From positions 5,936 through 69,935 of the forward strand of contig JAVBMW010000020.1 in assembly GCA_031551965.1 (NCBI GenBank): a stretch of DNA of 64,000 nt, given 5' to 3'. The DNA is from CALVGQ01 sp031551965 (GTDB lineage: Bacteria > Bacillota_I > Bacilli_A > Erysipelotrichales > Erysipelotrichaceae). Every line of letters begins with the position of its first letter. Within the stretch, counting starts at the first letter, position 1. Both the position numbers and the translations under genes were made by a program. Shown in pieces: positions 7,036-15,525 of the stretch. Under the pieces are notes generated by a model that searched no databases, was not told where the DNA came from, and saw nothing but the letters and a program-made list of their open reading frames with translations.

Positions 7036-8214
7036 CTATTTCTTACTTTCTTCTAATGCTAATGCAGATGCTGCTAGAACTGATTTACTAGTCCATGTTA
7101 CACCTGTATAAACATCAACGTTAGAAACATCTTCTAACCCTGCAAACTGAGATAAGTATTCATCAGAATTAACTACACCTGCAACTTCTGGTGTATCTTC
7201 AAATACAGCGAATACTACTGAAACGATTTTTCCATCTGCAACTTCAACTTTAAGAACGTTACGTCCATGGAATCCTTCAGCTGATACTTTATAAACGTTT
7301 CCATCAACACTTTCAACTTTTGGAGATTCTGCAGAATATAAATCGGCAACTGATACATTCGCTTTTAATACTGCTTGAAGAGCCGCTAATGCTGATTTAC
7401 TTGTATAAGTAACTCCAGTAATTACATCAACTTCATCATTGATTCCTTTACCAAGTAAAGTATCAAGGTAAGTTTGATCAACTGCATCACCAACACCTAC
7501 TGTATCATTGAAACCAGTTAATTTAATTGAAGTCACTTGACCATCAACTACTTGAATTCTGAAAATATTTGGTTCGTCATAGAAACCTACTGCGCTAACT
7601 TTATATTCACCATCAACAATATCCAAGATTTTTGCGTTTTGTTCGCTGAAGTCACTTGATAATGTCAATACTTCTTTAACAGGAACTGGTGTATCTGTAT
7701 TAACACTAACTCCAGATAATGTTGAGAATACTGATTTAGCTGCATTGATTCCTTTTACAACTGCTGTAGAAGAAACTGTAGCCCCAGAAATCAAATCAGG
7801 ACTTTCGCTTGAAGTTTTTCCGATAACTTTACTCTTATAATCCGCTTCTGAAACTTTTGATCCTATACCACTAGTTTCTTGATGAGATAATACTTCATAT
7901 CCTACAATTGTTCCTGAGTTATCAAACCCAACAACCAAATGAATTGGCGTACTGCTATAACCTGATGTTTCAACATCAAAGACATATCCTTGATCTTTCG
8001 CAACATAAGCACCTTTTACTAAGCCTGTTTCATCAGTGTACTCAGCTTCGCTGAATGTTCCACCTGGGAAAATAACTTCTAGATTTGCTTTAACAGCTGC
8101 AATAGATTGTTCTAAAATAATTGGAGCAGTCAAATCATTCACAAATGATAATACTCCACCAGCTACTGCACTAATGATAGCTAGAAAGAGTGTAAGTGTT
8201 ATAATTTTCTTCAT
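7036..8214 (-). CDS. rnfG: RnfG with three tandem FMN-binding domains
   Basis: RnfG carries a covalently bound FMN outside the membrane and relays electrons in the Rnf complex. Residues 4-25 are the membrane anchor. Domain 1 (about 38-165) is the classical RnfG domain, ending in DLISGAT with Thr146. Two shorter FMN_bind-like domains follow: about 200-285 with DVITGVT (Thr269) and about 305-390 with DVYTGVT (Thr373). All three fit the Dxx(S/T)GxT site flavinylated by ApbE, whose gene lies at 11050. At 392 residues it is about twice the usual length. The second and third domains resemble each other (DGEYKVSAVGF and DGNVYKVSAEGF), pointing to internal duplication. Flavinylation of the extra sites is inferred. 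Confidence 0.9.
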   Translation of the reverse strand: MKKIITLTLFLAIISAVAGGVLSFVNDLTAPIILEQSIAAVKANLEVIFPGGTFSEAEYTDETGLVKGAYVAKDQGYVFDVETSGYSSTPIHLVVGFDNSGTIVGYEVLSHQETSGIGSKVSEADYKSKVIGKTSSESPDLISGATVSSTAVVKGINAAKSVFSTLSGVSVNTDTPVPVKEVLTLSSDFSEQNAKILDIVDGEYKVSAVGFYDEPNIFRIQVVDGQVTSIKLTGFNDTVGVGDAVDQTYLDTLLGKGINDEVDVITGVTYTSKSALAALQAVLKANVSVADLYSAESPKVESVDGNVYKVSAEGFHGRNVLKVEVADGKIVSVVFAVFEDTPEVAGVVNSDEYLSQFAGLEDVSNVDVYTGVTWTSKSVLAASALALEESKK

Positions 8215-8226
8215 TTTCTCTTCCCC

Positions 8227-9588
8227 CTATTTCGCAGCTTCTAGCACTGTTTTAACAGCGTCAATTACTGAATTACTAGTATAAGTAGAACCACTTATTA
8301 CATCAAATTTTGAATCTAAAGTAGTACCATTAAATTTAGCTAAATAATCTGTTGTAGTCGCTTTATCACCAATTCCTGGTGTATCTACAAAATTTGTGCA
8401 TACAACGCTTTTTATAGCACCATTTTCAACAGTAATTTCAAATGTATTTTTACCTTGGAATCCTTGTGATTCAATTGTATAAACATTTCCGTTAACTGAA
8501 TAGCTTGGTGCTTCAATTTCAGCTACGACCAACCCTGATCCTAGTGCAACAGCTAAGGCAACACCGATTGCAGCTAAACCACCAATCATTGTATAAGCTT
8601 TTTTAGTCATTTTAATTTGATTTCCATCACATAGTGTTTCAATGAATGGAGTTAAACAGTTCATAATAAGAATTGAATATAAAACACCTTCAGGTAAATT
8701 AGCTGCAACACGAATAACGAAAGTAATGATCGCACATCCCATCGCAAACAAAATACGTCCGAGGGCACTTGTTGGATTTGTAACTGGGTCTGTCATCATG
8801 AAGACAGCTCCAAACATCGCACCACCAGTTAATAAATGATAAACTGGATACCAAACACCAACACCGTGCATTGTCCCTACACAGAAGGCAAGTACAAATA
8901 ATGTTACACAGTAACTTACTGGAACTCTCCAGTCAATTACTTTACGCCATGCAAGATAGATCCCCACAAGGATTATCATTGCAGCAGATGTTTCACCCAT
9001 AGCTCCTGGGTGGAAACCTATAAACATATTGAATAATCCACCAAACTTGTCAAGAAGTAATCCTGAACTTGCATTGGATACAAGCCATCCGTTTGATGCC
9101 ATTGTCGCAGTAGGTGTTGCTCCAGTTACGATATCTGCAGCTACAGCTGTCGTAAATGAGGCAAACACAACAGCACGTCCTACAGCTGCTGGATTGAAAA
9201 TATTTTGTCCAAATCCACCAAACACAAGTTTCGCAAAGAATATCGCAATAATAGTGGAAATGATCAAACCATAAAATCCAATGTTTACTTGGCACATCAT
9301 TGTTAAAATGATTCCCGTAACCCATGGATAAGAGTGTTTTAAGCTTGATAAAACATCTTTTTTCGTTGCAAGGCACCAAATAATTTCAGTAGTACATGCA
9401 GTGACAACTGCAGTAACCATTAATAAAATAGCACGCATTGCATAAGCAACACCCATGTCAGCATTGGTGAAGTAGTACACTAGAGTTACTCCAAATACTA
9501 GAAGTAAACCAATTGTAAGCTCCATCATGATACGACCAGTGCTTAATTCATCTCGATAGTTTGGAGATGGTTTAAATGTATATTTCAT
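8227..9588 (-). CDS. rnfD: RnfD with a fused C-terminal FMN-binding domain
   Basis: Membrane subunit of Rnf, homologous to NqrB, normally 310-350 residues and here 453. The core (residues about 1-330) has the expected multiple helices, GGFGQNIFNPAAVGRA, the covalent-FMN motif DIVTGATP with Thr158, and FMMTDPVTNPTSALGR. An added helix at about 333-356 leads to an FMN_bind-like domain at about 360-453, with GFQGKNTFEITVENG and DVISGST (Thr435). The added domain resembles domains 2 and 3 of RnfG, so one module has probably spread between neighbouring genes. The domain should sit outside the membrane, where RnfG works. It is 14 bases after rnfC and 12 before rnfG. Confidence 0.92.
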   Translation of the reverse strand: MKYTFKPSPNYRDELSTGRIMMELTIGLLLVFGVTLVYYFTNADMGVAYAMRAILLMVTAVVTACTTEIIWCLATKKDVLSSLKHSYPWVTGIILTMMCQVNIGFYGLIISTIIAIFFAKLVFGGFGQNIFNPAAVGRAVVFASFTTAVAADIVTGATPTATMASNGWLVSNASSGLLLDKFGGLFNMFIGFHPGAMGETSAAMIILVGIYLAWRKVIDWRVPVSYCVTLFVLAFCVGTMHGVGVWYPVYHLLTGGAMFGAVFMMTDPVTNPTSALGRILFAMGCAIITFVIRVAANLPEGVLYSILIMNCLTPFIETLCDGNQIKMTKKAYTMIGGLAAIGVALAVALGSGLVVAEIEAPSYSVNGNVYTIESQGFQGKNTFEITVENGAIKSVVCTNFVDTPGIGDKATTTDYLAKFNGTTLDSKFDVISGSTYTSNSVIDAVKTVLEAAK

Positions 9589-9602
9589 TTTCTCTTCTCC
9601 CC

Positions 9603-10895
9603 CTATTTCTTTTGTAGAGCCATATAACGTTTCGCTCTTCTAACGCCTTCTGTAACATCGATCTTAGATGGACAAATGTATGTACATAATCCACATTCGA
9701 TACAATCATTGATACAAAGTTTATTTAATGAATCAATATTTTTAGTTTTTTCAGCCATATTGATACGTACTGGTTGAAGACCTGCTGGGCAATGATCTGA
9801 ACAGCGTCCACAACGAAGACACGCAACTTCCTCAACTGGTTTGTTTTTGAAAATAGTAAGTGCATTAGAATAAGGAGTAATTACAAATAAGTCATTTGTG
9901 ATTGTTTTTCCCATCATTGGTCCACCTGCAATAAGCAATACATCTTCTGCAGTATAGCCACCACATGCTGCCACTACTTCTGCCGCAGAAACACCAACAG
10001 GTACAAGTACATTACTAGGTGTATTGATTCCATCCCCTGATACAGTAACTACTTTATTGATGATCGGCATTCCTGTTTTTAATACTTCCGCAAAAGCAAT
10101 TGCAGTAGTCGCATTATTCACAATGATTCCAATTTCACTTGGTAGTTTTTCATAACGTTTTTTAGTTACTTCATAAACTAAAGTTCTTTCCCAACCCATT
10201 GGATAAACATCTGGTACAGCTTTAACTTCTACACCATTACATCCATTGAATGTTTCGATCAGCTTAGGAATAAAATCTTTTTTAGTTTCTTTGATACATA
10301 CTAAAGCTTTAGAAGCTCCACTCATTTTAAGTAAAGTACATACCCCTAATTTCAAATCTTCTAATTTTTCATGCATGATTTTATAATCTGCAGTAATATA
10401 AGGTTCACACTCAACAGCATTAATGATCAAAGTGTCGATTCCCTTAATTCCTTTGTATTTGATGTATGTTGGAAATCCTGCTCCACCACACCCCACAATA
10501 CCAGCTTCCATCATAAATTCTACTAATTCTTCAACTGATGCTTTTTCTGCATCAAGTGGTTTTAACGGAGCTTCCTCTTCATACTTCCCATCATTTTCGA
10601 TTGCTAAATGATCGATGGGTCTAAGACTTGCGTGCATTACTTTTTCAATACCTTTTACTGTTCCTGATACTGATGAATATAGAGGAACTTTAAAATGATC
10701 GTTACGTATTGCAACTTTTGTACCAACTTTAACTTTGTCCCCTTCTTTCACAAGAACATCAACTGTAGTAGAACCCATATTGATCAGTGGAATCAAAACT
10801 TTTGATCCGGCTTGAACGCGTACAAGTTCACCATAGCTAGTTAATTCTTTGTGACCATTGACATGTTTTCTCATTGGTCCTGTAATAAATGCCAT
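9603..10895 (-). CDS. rnfC: Electron transport complex subunit RnfC
   Basis: Cytosolic NADH-binding subunit of Rnf and first gene of the operon, 430 residues. The N-terminal part is a barrel-like domain (about 25-100), then the Rossmann-like nucleotide site with GIVGCGGAGFPTYIKY at about 133-148. A SLBB-like domain follows, then two 4Fe-4S motifs near the C-terminus: CLRCGRCSDHCPAG and CIECGLCTYICPSK. The length is normal. It is preceded by an extended -10 promoter and a leader of roughly 65 bases with a GC-rich inverted repeat. Its NADH-facing role together with Rex at 54.8 kb fits redox-controlled energy metabolism. Confidence 0.95.
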   Translation of the reverse strand: MAFITGPMRKHVNGHKELTSYGELVRVQAGSKVLIPLINMGSTTVDVLVKEGDKVKVGTKVAIRNDHFKVPLYSSVSGTVKGIEKVMHASLRPIDHLAIENDGKYEEEAPLKPLDAEKASVEELVEFMMEAGIVGCGGAGFPTYIKYKGIKGIDTLIINAVECEPYITADYKIMHEKLEDLKLGVCTLLKMSGASKALVCIKETKKDFIPKLIETFNGCNGVEVKAVPDVYPMGWERTLVYEVTKKRYEKLPSEIGIIVNNATTAIAFAEVLKTGMPIINKVVTVSGDGINTPSNVLVPVGVSAAEVVAACGGYTAEDVLLIAGGPMMGKTITNDLFVITPYSNALTIFKNKPVEEVACLRCGRCSDHCPAGLQPVRINMAEKTKNIDSLNKLCINDCIECGLCTYICPSKIDVTEGVRRAKRYMALQKK

Positions 10896-10926
10896 TCTAT
10901 TTACCTAATCCTTTCTTAATAAATTC

Positions 10927-10976
10927 GCCGTCACACGCCAAAAAACGCCAACGGCATGTACCCAATAAGTATATCA
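10927..10976 (-). promoter_or_regulatory. rnf promoter and GC-rich leader element
   Basis: On the minus strand TGATATACT (10968-10976) is an extended -10 box without a good -35. The transcript would begin near 10961 and at once contain an inverted repeat, GCCGT (10951-10955) against ACGGC (10927-10931), enclosing two copies of TGGCGT around a run of six T. This short GC-rich island is unlike the surrounding AT-rich DNA. It may be a regulatory hairpin or attenuator. Confidence 0.45.
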
Positions 10977-11003
10977 TGTAAAGGCATACAAATAAATAAA
11001 TTT

Positions 11004-11034
11004 TTGTGCTTTCTAGCTAATTTAGTGGTATAAT
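11004..11034 (+). promoter_or_regulatory. Predicted promoter of apbE
   Basis: TGGTATAAT (extended -10, TATAAT at 11029-11034) with a weak TTGTGC at 11004-11009, 19 bases upstream. The start codon follows 15 bases after the -10 box. It is divergent from the rnf promoter, so the flavin transferase and its substrate complex share one control region. Confidence 0.5.
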
Positions 11035-11049
11035 TCATGCGGTGATCTT

Positions 11050-12147
11050 ATGAAAAAATTAACAAGTGTTTTTTTACTATTTAGTCTTCTTTTACTAGGA
11101 GGTTGTCAGAAAAAAGTTGAGAAATTTTCCGGTGTTACATTAAAAGCTGGATTTGATACTTTTGTTCAGTTGGTATCTTATACTGAAAATCAAAAGAAGT
11201 TTGATTCCTATATGCAAAATATTGAGAGTCAATTTATCAACTACAACAACCTTTTTGATATCTACAATGACTATCCAAATTTAAACAATGTAAAAACGAT
11301 CAATGACAATGCCGGGATCCAACCAGTTGAAGTTGACCCCGCTATCATTGAAATGTTGCTTACGGCAAAAGAGTTTTATGAATTAAGCAATGGTGAATTT
11401 GATGTCACGATGGGTGCTACTTTAAAAATATGGCACAACTATCGTGATGCCGGAATTGAATCCAACAACGCTGGTGTTCTCGGAAAAATCCCAACTAATG
11501 AAGAATTAGAAGAAGCAAGAGCCTGCAGAGGTTGGCAGTTTATTGAAATCGATGAAACAAAAAACACTGTCTATATCAATAATCCATGTGTATCTTTGGA
11601 TGTGGGGGGAATCGCAAAAGGTTTCGCAACTGAAAAAGTAGCTCAATCATTAGAAAATAAAATGGTCGCCGGTATCGTGAACGCAGGCGGAAATAACAGA
11701 ACAATGAATATCAAACCTGACAAAACAGATTGGGTAAGCGCTATTGAAAATCCAAATGGCGGGAACGCAGTCTTACAAACCAATCTTCATGATAGCCAGT
11801 CTTTTGTAACTAGTGGTGATTATCAACGTTTCTATTATGGTGAAGATGGGTATATCTATCATCATATTATTGATCCTACCACTGATTATCCAGCTAATTA
11901 TTATCGATCAGTTTCAATTGTTGTTAAAAACAGTGGACACGCTGATGCCTTATCTACCAGCCTTTATACAGTAAATATCGAAACAGGTATAAAGATTATT
12001 GAAGAATATAATAAACTTTATCCAAATACACCTGCATCCGCTATATGGATCATGGATAAAGACAACACAACAGAACATAAAAATGGTTTTGAAACAAGTG
12101 AATTCTATATCGTTTGTACAGATGATCTAGTCGGAAAACTTAAATAA
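11050..12147 (+). CDS. apbE: FAD:protein FMN transferase ApbE (lipoprotein)
   Basis: ApbE attaches FMN covalently to a Thr in Dxx(S/T)GAT motifs of RnfG, RnfD and similar proteins, outside the membrane. The protein has 365 residues. Residues 1-18 are a lipoprotein signal and LLLLGGC is the lipobox, with Cys19 lipidated. Family motifs are DVTMGATLKIW, SLDVGGIAKGFATEKV, GIVNAGGNNR and HHIIDPTTDYPA. The last is the HIIDPxTG region, with Asp in place of Gly. It faces the rnf operon, which holds five candidate acceptor threonines. A bidirectional hairpin follows the gene. Function and partner are well supported. Confidence 0.93.
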   Translation: MKKLTSVFLLFSLLLLGGCQKKVEKFSGVTLKAGFDTFVQLVSYTENQKKFDSYMQNIESQFINYNNLFDIYNDYPNLNNVKTINDNAGIQPVEVDPAIIEMLLTAKEFYELSNGEFDVTMGATLKIWHNYRDAGIESNNAGVLGKIPTNEELEEARACRGWQFIEIDETKNTVYINNPCVSLDVGGIAKGFATEKVAQSLENKMVAGIVNAGGNNRTMNIKPDKTDWVSAIENPNGGNAVLQTNLHDSQSFVTSGDYQRFYYGEDGYIYHHIIDPTTDYPANYYRSVSIVVKNSGHADALSTSLYTVNIETGIKIIEEYNKLYPNTPASAIWIMDKDNTTEHKNGFETSEFYIVCTDDLVGKLK

Positions 12148-12150
12148 GAC

Positions 12151-12186
12151 AAAGCAGTGAATAGAGTTAATCTGAACACTGCTTTT
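12151..12186. terminator. Bidirectional terminator between apbE and the XRE regulator gene
   Basis: AAAGCAGTG and CACTGCTTT form a perfect nine-pair stem around a 17-base loop, with T residues after it on the plus strand. The convergent regulator gene ends eight bases later, so the hairpin may serve both strands. Confidence 0.65.
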
Positions 12187-12193
12187 CAATTTT

Positions 12194-13258
12194 CTAATTA
12201 TATTTAAATTCTAATTCTTTGATCAACAATATAAATTCTTCATAATCTTTCATAAATTCAAATTGTGGATCCTCTTTCAATCCTTTTAAAATTGGTTTAA
12301 TAAAGAAATCGACAAATCGTTCATTTTCATTTTCTCTGAACTCAATATGTTTAAATAAATGTTTTCTTGATATGTTAAAACTATTTTTTAATCCATCAAC
12401 AATTTTCTTTAAACTTTCTACAACCAGTTGCTTGTCTTTTTTATCTAAACTTAGCTGCAAAGAAATTAGTTCTGGCTGAACAGTGTTAGTTCCAATCATA
12501 TTATTGATTTGACTCATATAAGTTTGAATCAATAACGCAGTTTCTTCATCTTTTTCAAGTAAAGCTATATGTGCTAATCGATCCAAAATCATAGAGTTTT
12601 CACTTAGTACCTCATATAATTTCCATTCCAGCAATTTAGCTGCATCATTTAATTTATTTTCATTGATCCATAATGTAGCCTGCACAGAATATTTATTTAG
12701 CGAATCTTTTTCAATTACTCTATTCAACATTTCTTGTGCTTCAATGAACTGATTATCATTAATTAACTTTGAAACCAACATCATTTTTGCTTTATCACTA
12801 TTGATTGCATCATCACTATCTGCAACCCGCTGCAAAAATTTTAATATTTCTTTTTCATAAATTTTTCTTTTCTCTTCATCCACTTCAATCATATGAAGTG
12901 ATCCATCTAATAATATCGCAGCATTATAAATTAAATCTAGATTATTAGGATATTCACTAATTTTTTGCATCGCCATATCATATCCAAATTCATATCCTTG
13001 ATTAAATAGCTTTTCACTTACTTCATTTAGAAAAAAACCAATTTCCGTTTCAGTCATTTTTTCATTGAACCCCATTAACGTATTCAAATCCATTTTAAGT
13101 AATCGTGCAAGTGGCGCAAGTAAAGTAATATCCGGATAAGTAACACCATTTTCCCATTTATTAACTGCAGGTGTTGATACATTTAAGTAATTCGCAAGTT
13201 GTTCCTGTGTTATTCCTAATCTTTTTCTACTTTCTCTAATTTGATTATGTATTTCCAT
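12194..13258 (-). CDS. XRE-family regulator with helical C-terminal domain
   Basis: A 354-residue DNA-binding protein. Residues about 4-60 are a Cro/CI-type helix-turn-helix (RLGITQEQLANYLNVSTPAV then NKWENGVTYPDI). The rest is all-helical with tetratricopeptide-like helix pairs (QGYEFGYDMAMQKI, AQEMLNRVIEKDSLNKY, AAKLLEWKLYEVLSE), as in several Firmicute regulators that sense peptides or partner proteins. An upstream start at 13309 is possible, but the ATG at 13258 has GGAG nine bases before it and begins right at the DNA-binding domain. The gene has its own promoter. The target and signal are unknown. Confidence 0.75.
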   Translation of the reverse strand: MEIHNQIRESRKRLGITQEQLANYLNVSTPAVNKWENGVTYPDITLLAPLARLLKMDLNTLMGFNEKMTETEIGFFLNEVSEKLFNQGYEFGYDMAMQKISEYPNNLDLIYNAAILLDGSLHMIEVDEEKRKIYEKEILKFLQRVADSDDAINSDKAKMMLVSKLINDNQFIEAQEMLNRVIEKDSLNKYSVQATLWINENKLNDAAKLLEWKLYEVLSENSMILDRLAHIALLEKDEETALLIQTYMSQINNMIGTNTVQPELISLQLSLDKKDKQLVVESLKKIVDGLKNSFNISRKHLFKHIEFRENENERFVDFFIKPILKGLKEDPQFEFMKDYEEFILLIKELEFKYN

Positions 13259-13282
13259 GAGAGTCTTCTCCTTTACTACTCT

Positions 13283-13311
13283 AGTATAGACAAAGTTTGA
13301 AGACATCACAA
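13283..13311 (-). promoter_or_regulatory. Predicted promoter of the XRE regulator gene
   Basis: On the minus strand TTGTGA (13306-13311) and TATACT (13283-13288) are separated by 17 bases. The ribosome binding site and start codon at 13258 follow. Confidence 0.55.
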
Positions 13312-13354
13312 TTGAACAGAAATTTAATTATCATTTATTTTTTTTAACTAATAG

Positions 13355-14305
13355 TTAAATAATTAAAGTTAATATCAAATTGATCATAATGTTTTTTTCT
13401 TTAGGATTCGATTCTGCCAACATGATCGTTAAAGTCGCAAGCGTCTTATTATCGATAATTTGAAGTCCCTCTTTAAACAACCTATTACTTTTATTTAAAA
13501 AGTGCACAAATAGTGCTGCAGCTATTCTTTTGTTTCCATCAATAAAACCATGATTTTTTACTAAGAAATAAAGTAAATGAGCAGCTTTTTCTTCAATCGT
13601 CGGATAAACATCAACGCCCGCAAAAGTTTGATATACTGCACCAATACTAGATTTGAATGCTCCTTCTCTTTCCATTCCAAAAAGTTCACTGTCATGATGG
13701 AATTTCATTTTGTTTATGAAGTCAATACATTCATCATAGTTTAAATAATATGTAGATATTTTTCCTTTTGGTTTAGAAAATCTTTGATGATCATAATCAT
13801 CCAATAACTGCAAACCTACTGAATATAGTTCTAGTACATCAAGTATCTCTTTCGAATCAAGTTGATCTGTCGTTCTTTTTAGTAATTGAATTACTTTTTG
13901 TTGATTCTCAAGGTTTACTTTATTAGGATTAATTGCATATCCTTTTAATGAATATTCCTTTAATACAGATGCAGCCCATTTACGGAACAGAATTCCTTTT
14001 TTTGAATTTATCCGATAACCAACAGAAATAATCATATCTAAGTTATAATACATTACTTTATAATTTTTGCCATCTGATGCAGTATGTTCCATTTTGGAAC
14101 ACACTGATTTTTTTTCTAATTCACCATCAGCATAAATATTTTTTATATGTTTTGTTATAGCCTGTGTTTTGACTCCAAAAAGTAAGGACATATCAAATTG
14201 TGTTAACCACACTGTATCTTCTTCGGGACTAATGTTTACCTCCAAACTCAATTGTTCATCATTAAATACTACAACTTGTTTCGCTTCAATTTCATTTGTT
14301 TTCAT
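13355..14305 (-). CDS. RhuM-like protein fused to a Fic/Doc domain
   Basis: A 316-residue two-domain protein. Residues about 1-130 are RhuM-like (VWLTQFDMSLLFGVKTQAIT, then KHIKNIYADGEL and YYNLDMIISVGYRINSKKG, FRKWAASVLKEYSLKGYAIN), a family known from pathogenicity islands and phage-related loci. Residues about 165-300 are a Fic/Doc fold with the motif HGFIDGNKRIAA, close to the Doc form HxFxDGNKR. Fic/Doc enzymes transfer AMP or phosphate to target proteins. The combination is known in bacteria but its biology is not settled. No antitoxin-like gene is adjacent. A decayed second copy of the N-terminal part lies directly upstream, within a tandem duplication. Confidence 0.75.
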   Translation of the reverse strand: MKTNEIEAKQVVVFNDEQLSLEVNISPEEDTVWLTQFDMSLLFGVKTQAITKHIKNIYADGELEKKSVCSKMEHTASDGKNYKVMYYNLDMIISVGYRINSKKGILFRKWAASVLKEYSLKGYAINPNKVNLENQQKVIQLLKRTTDQLDSKEILDVLELYSVGLQLLDDYDHQRFSKPKGKISTYYLNYDECIDFINKMKFHHDSELFGMEREGAFKSSIGAVYQTFAGVDVYPTIEEKAAHLLYFLVKNHGFIDGNKRIAAALFVHFLNKSNRLFKEGLQIIDNKTLATLTIMLAESNPKEKNIMINLILTLII

Positions 14306-14440
14306 TTTTTAATTTTCTCCTTATACTATTAATATTCTGAGAAAATGGGTCTTCACCTCACATAAAAATGAATTTTTTTGTTTACAATCAAAAAAAGAAC
14401 CTGTTTTTTTAGACAAGTTCTTTCGTTAATAACTCAAATT
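13985..14440. repeat. Tandem duplication, left unit
   Basis: This segment matches 14478-14941 at an offset of about 495 bases. It holds, right to left, a remnant of the last HAD codons with its terminator (14397-14420), a 90-base spacer and the first 107 or so codons of the intact RhuM gene. The left unit kept the intact RhuM gene while its HAD part is a remnant. Confidence 0.75.
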
Positions 14441-14477
14441 GCTTTTTGCATATTAAATTTATAAGTTGAATATCATT

Positions 14478-14798
14478 TGCGAAATTGAATTCCTCTTTTT
14501 GATTTAACAAGATAACCAACCGAGATAGTCATGTCAAAATTATAAAATCCATCTGATATGTTTTACTGTAAGTGGCAGTTGTTGCAAATTTTGCAACAAC
14601 TGAATCTTTATCGTGTTCATCATTTAATACATTCTTTATATGTCGAAATTTGTTGGATTTATCTCTTTCGAACAAATCAGATATTTGATTTAACGTTAAC
14701 CATACAGTATCTACTTTGGGGCTGATATTCATCTCCAAACTTAAACTATCTTCATTAAATACTACAATTTGATTCTCTTTAACTTCATTTGTTTTCAT
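14478..14798 (-). pseudogene. Truncated RhuM fragment
   Basis: The first codons (MKTNEVKENQIVVFNEDSLS and VDTVWLTLNQISDLFERDKS) are clearly related to the RhuM gene at 13355-14305. The reading frame is open for 89 codons from 14798 to 14529, then loses the RhuM frame. DNA similarity continues to about 14478, with recognisable traces of the segment encoding YRINSKKG. The rest of RhuM and the whole Fic/Doc domain are missing. It is best explained as the residue of the tandem duplication, not a functional small gene. Confidence 0.75.
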
Positions 14799-14881
14799 TT
14801 TTAATTTTCTATTTATACTATTAATATTCTGAGAGAATGGGTCTTCACATCACACAAAAATGAATTTCTTTGTTTACATAC

Positions 14882-14911
14882 AAAAAAAGAACCTGTTTTT
14901 TAGACAAGTTC
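14882..14911 (-). terminator. Terminator of the HAD gene
   Basis: On the minus strand GAACTTG and CAGGTTC pair (one G-U) and are followed by seven T residues. The HAD stop codon lies in the loop. A duplicate copy occurs at 14397-14420 as part of the tandem duplication. Confidence 0.6.
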
Positions 14912-15514
14912 CTTCGTCAATAACTCAAATTGTTTTTTTGCTTCTTTTAGATTTGTAAACTGTATACCATGAATACCTAAATCATTTGCTGCAACAATGT
15001 TTTCAATTTTATCATCAAAGAATACAGACTCTTCTGGAATTAGTTTATAAGTATCAAGTAAAATTTGATAAATCTTCAAATCAGGTTTAACACATTTAAC
15101 ATGTGATGAAACTATTTTCCCATCAGCTTTTGATAGAAATTCATATTTCTTTTCAATATAGGCAAAGCCATCTTTTGCATAATTAGATAGAATATAAATC
15201 TTATAACCTTCATCAATTAATTGATTATAGAAAACTTCTGTTTCTTTCAGTAATCCATACACTTCCATCCATCCTTCTACAAAAAATGATCTAATTTCAA
15301 ATTCTAGTTCTGGATGTTTCTTCACAAAGAATTCAAGTGCTTCAGTATAATCCTCTATTATTCCCTTATCCATATCAAGCCATAAAGAATCTAAGAATAT
15401 TGCATTTAAGAGTGCTTCTGTTTTTTCATCATCATAACCCATTTTCAAAATATATTCTTTAGGATTATAATTGATCAAAACTCCACCTAAATCAAAAATA
15501 ATATTTTTTATCAT
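14900..15514 (-). CDS. HAD-superfamily phosphatase (YihX-like)
   Basis: A 204-residue cytosolic phosphohydrolase of HAD subfamily IA. The motifs are in order: IIFDLGGVLI with the nucleophile Asp8, ILSNYAKD (motif II), VKPDLKIY with the motif III Lys, and FFDDKIENI (motif IV acids). The alpha-helical cap lies between motifs I and II. Close types act on sugar phosphates or nucleotides, and the substrate is not evident here. Ribosome site GGGGGAG precedes the ATG. It starts 11 bases after the nucleotidase gene and ends the phn-nucleotidase run, so it may dephosphorylate a product of that pathway. Confidence 0.85.
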   Translation of the reverse strand: MIKNIIFDLGGVLINYNPKEYILKMGYDDEKTEALLNAIFLDSLWLDMDKGIIEDYTEALEFFVKKHPELEFEIRSFFVEGWMEVYGLLKETEVFYNQLIDEGYKIYILSNYAKDGFAYIEKKYEFLSKADGKIVSSHVKCVKPDLKIYQILLDTYKLIPEESVFFDDKIENIVAANDLGIHGIQFTNLKEAKKQFELLTKELV

Positions 15515-15525
15515 TAAACTCCCCC

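Larger units (their letters stand above)
14478..14941. repeat. Tandem duplication, right unit
   Basis: Second unit of the duplication described at 13985-14440. It contains the real 3' end of the HAD gene and its terminator, the same spacer with scattered differences, and a RhuM 5' fragment that stops where the left unit begins. The shared blocks include TTATACTATTAATATTCTGA in the spacer of both units. Confidence 0.75.

Noticed and set aside
9050..9379. Cys-rich 109-residue reading frame on the minus strand
   Set aside because: It is an out-of-frame shadow within rnfD, without a ribosome site.
14529..14798. Functional 89-residue gene
   Set aside because: It is homologous to the start of the adjacent RhuM gene only, loses the frame, and lies in a duplicated block with a HAD remnant. 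A pseudogene fits better.
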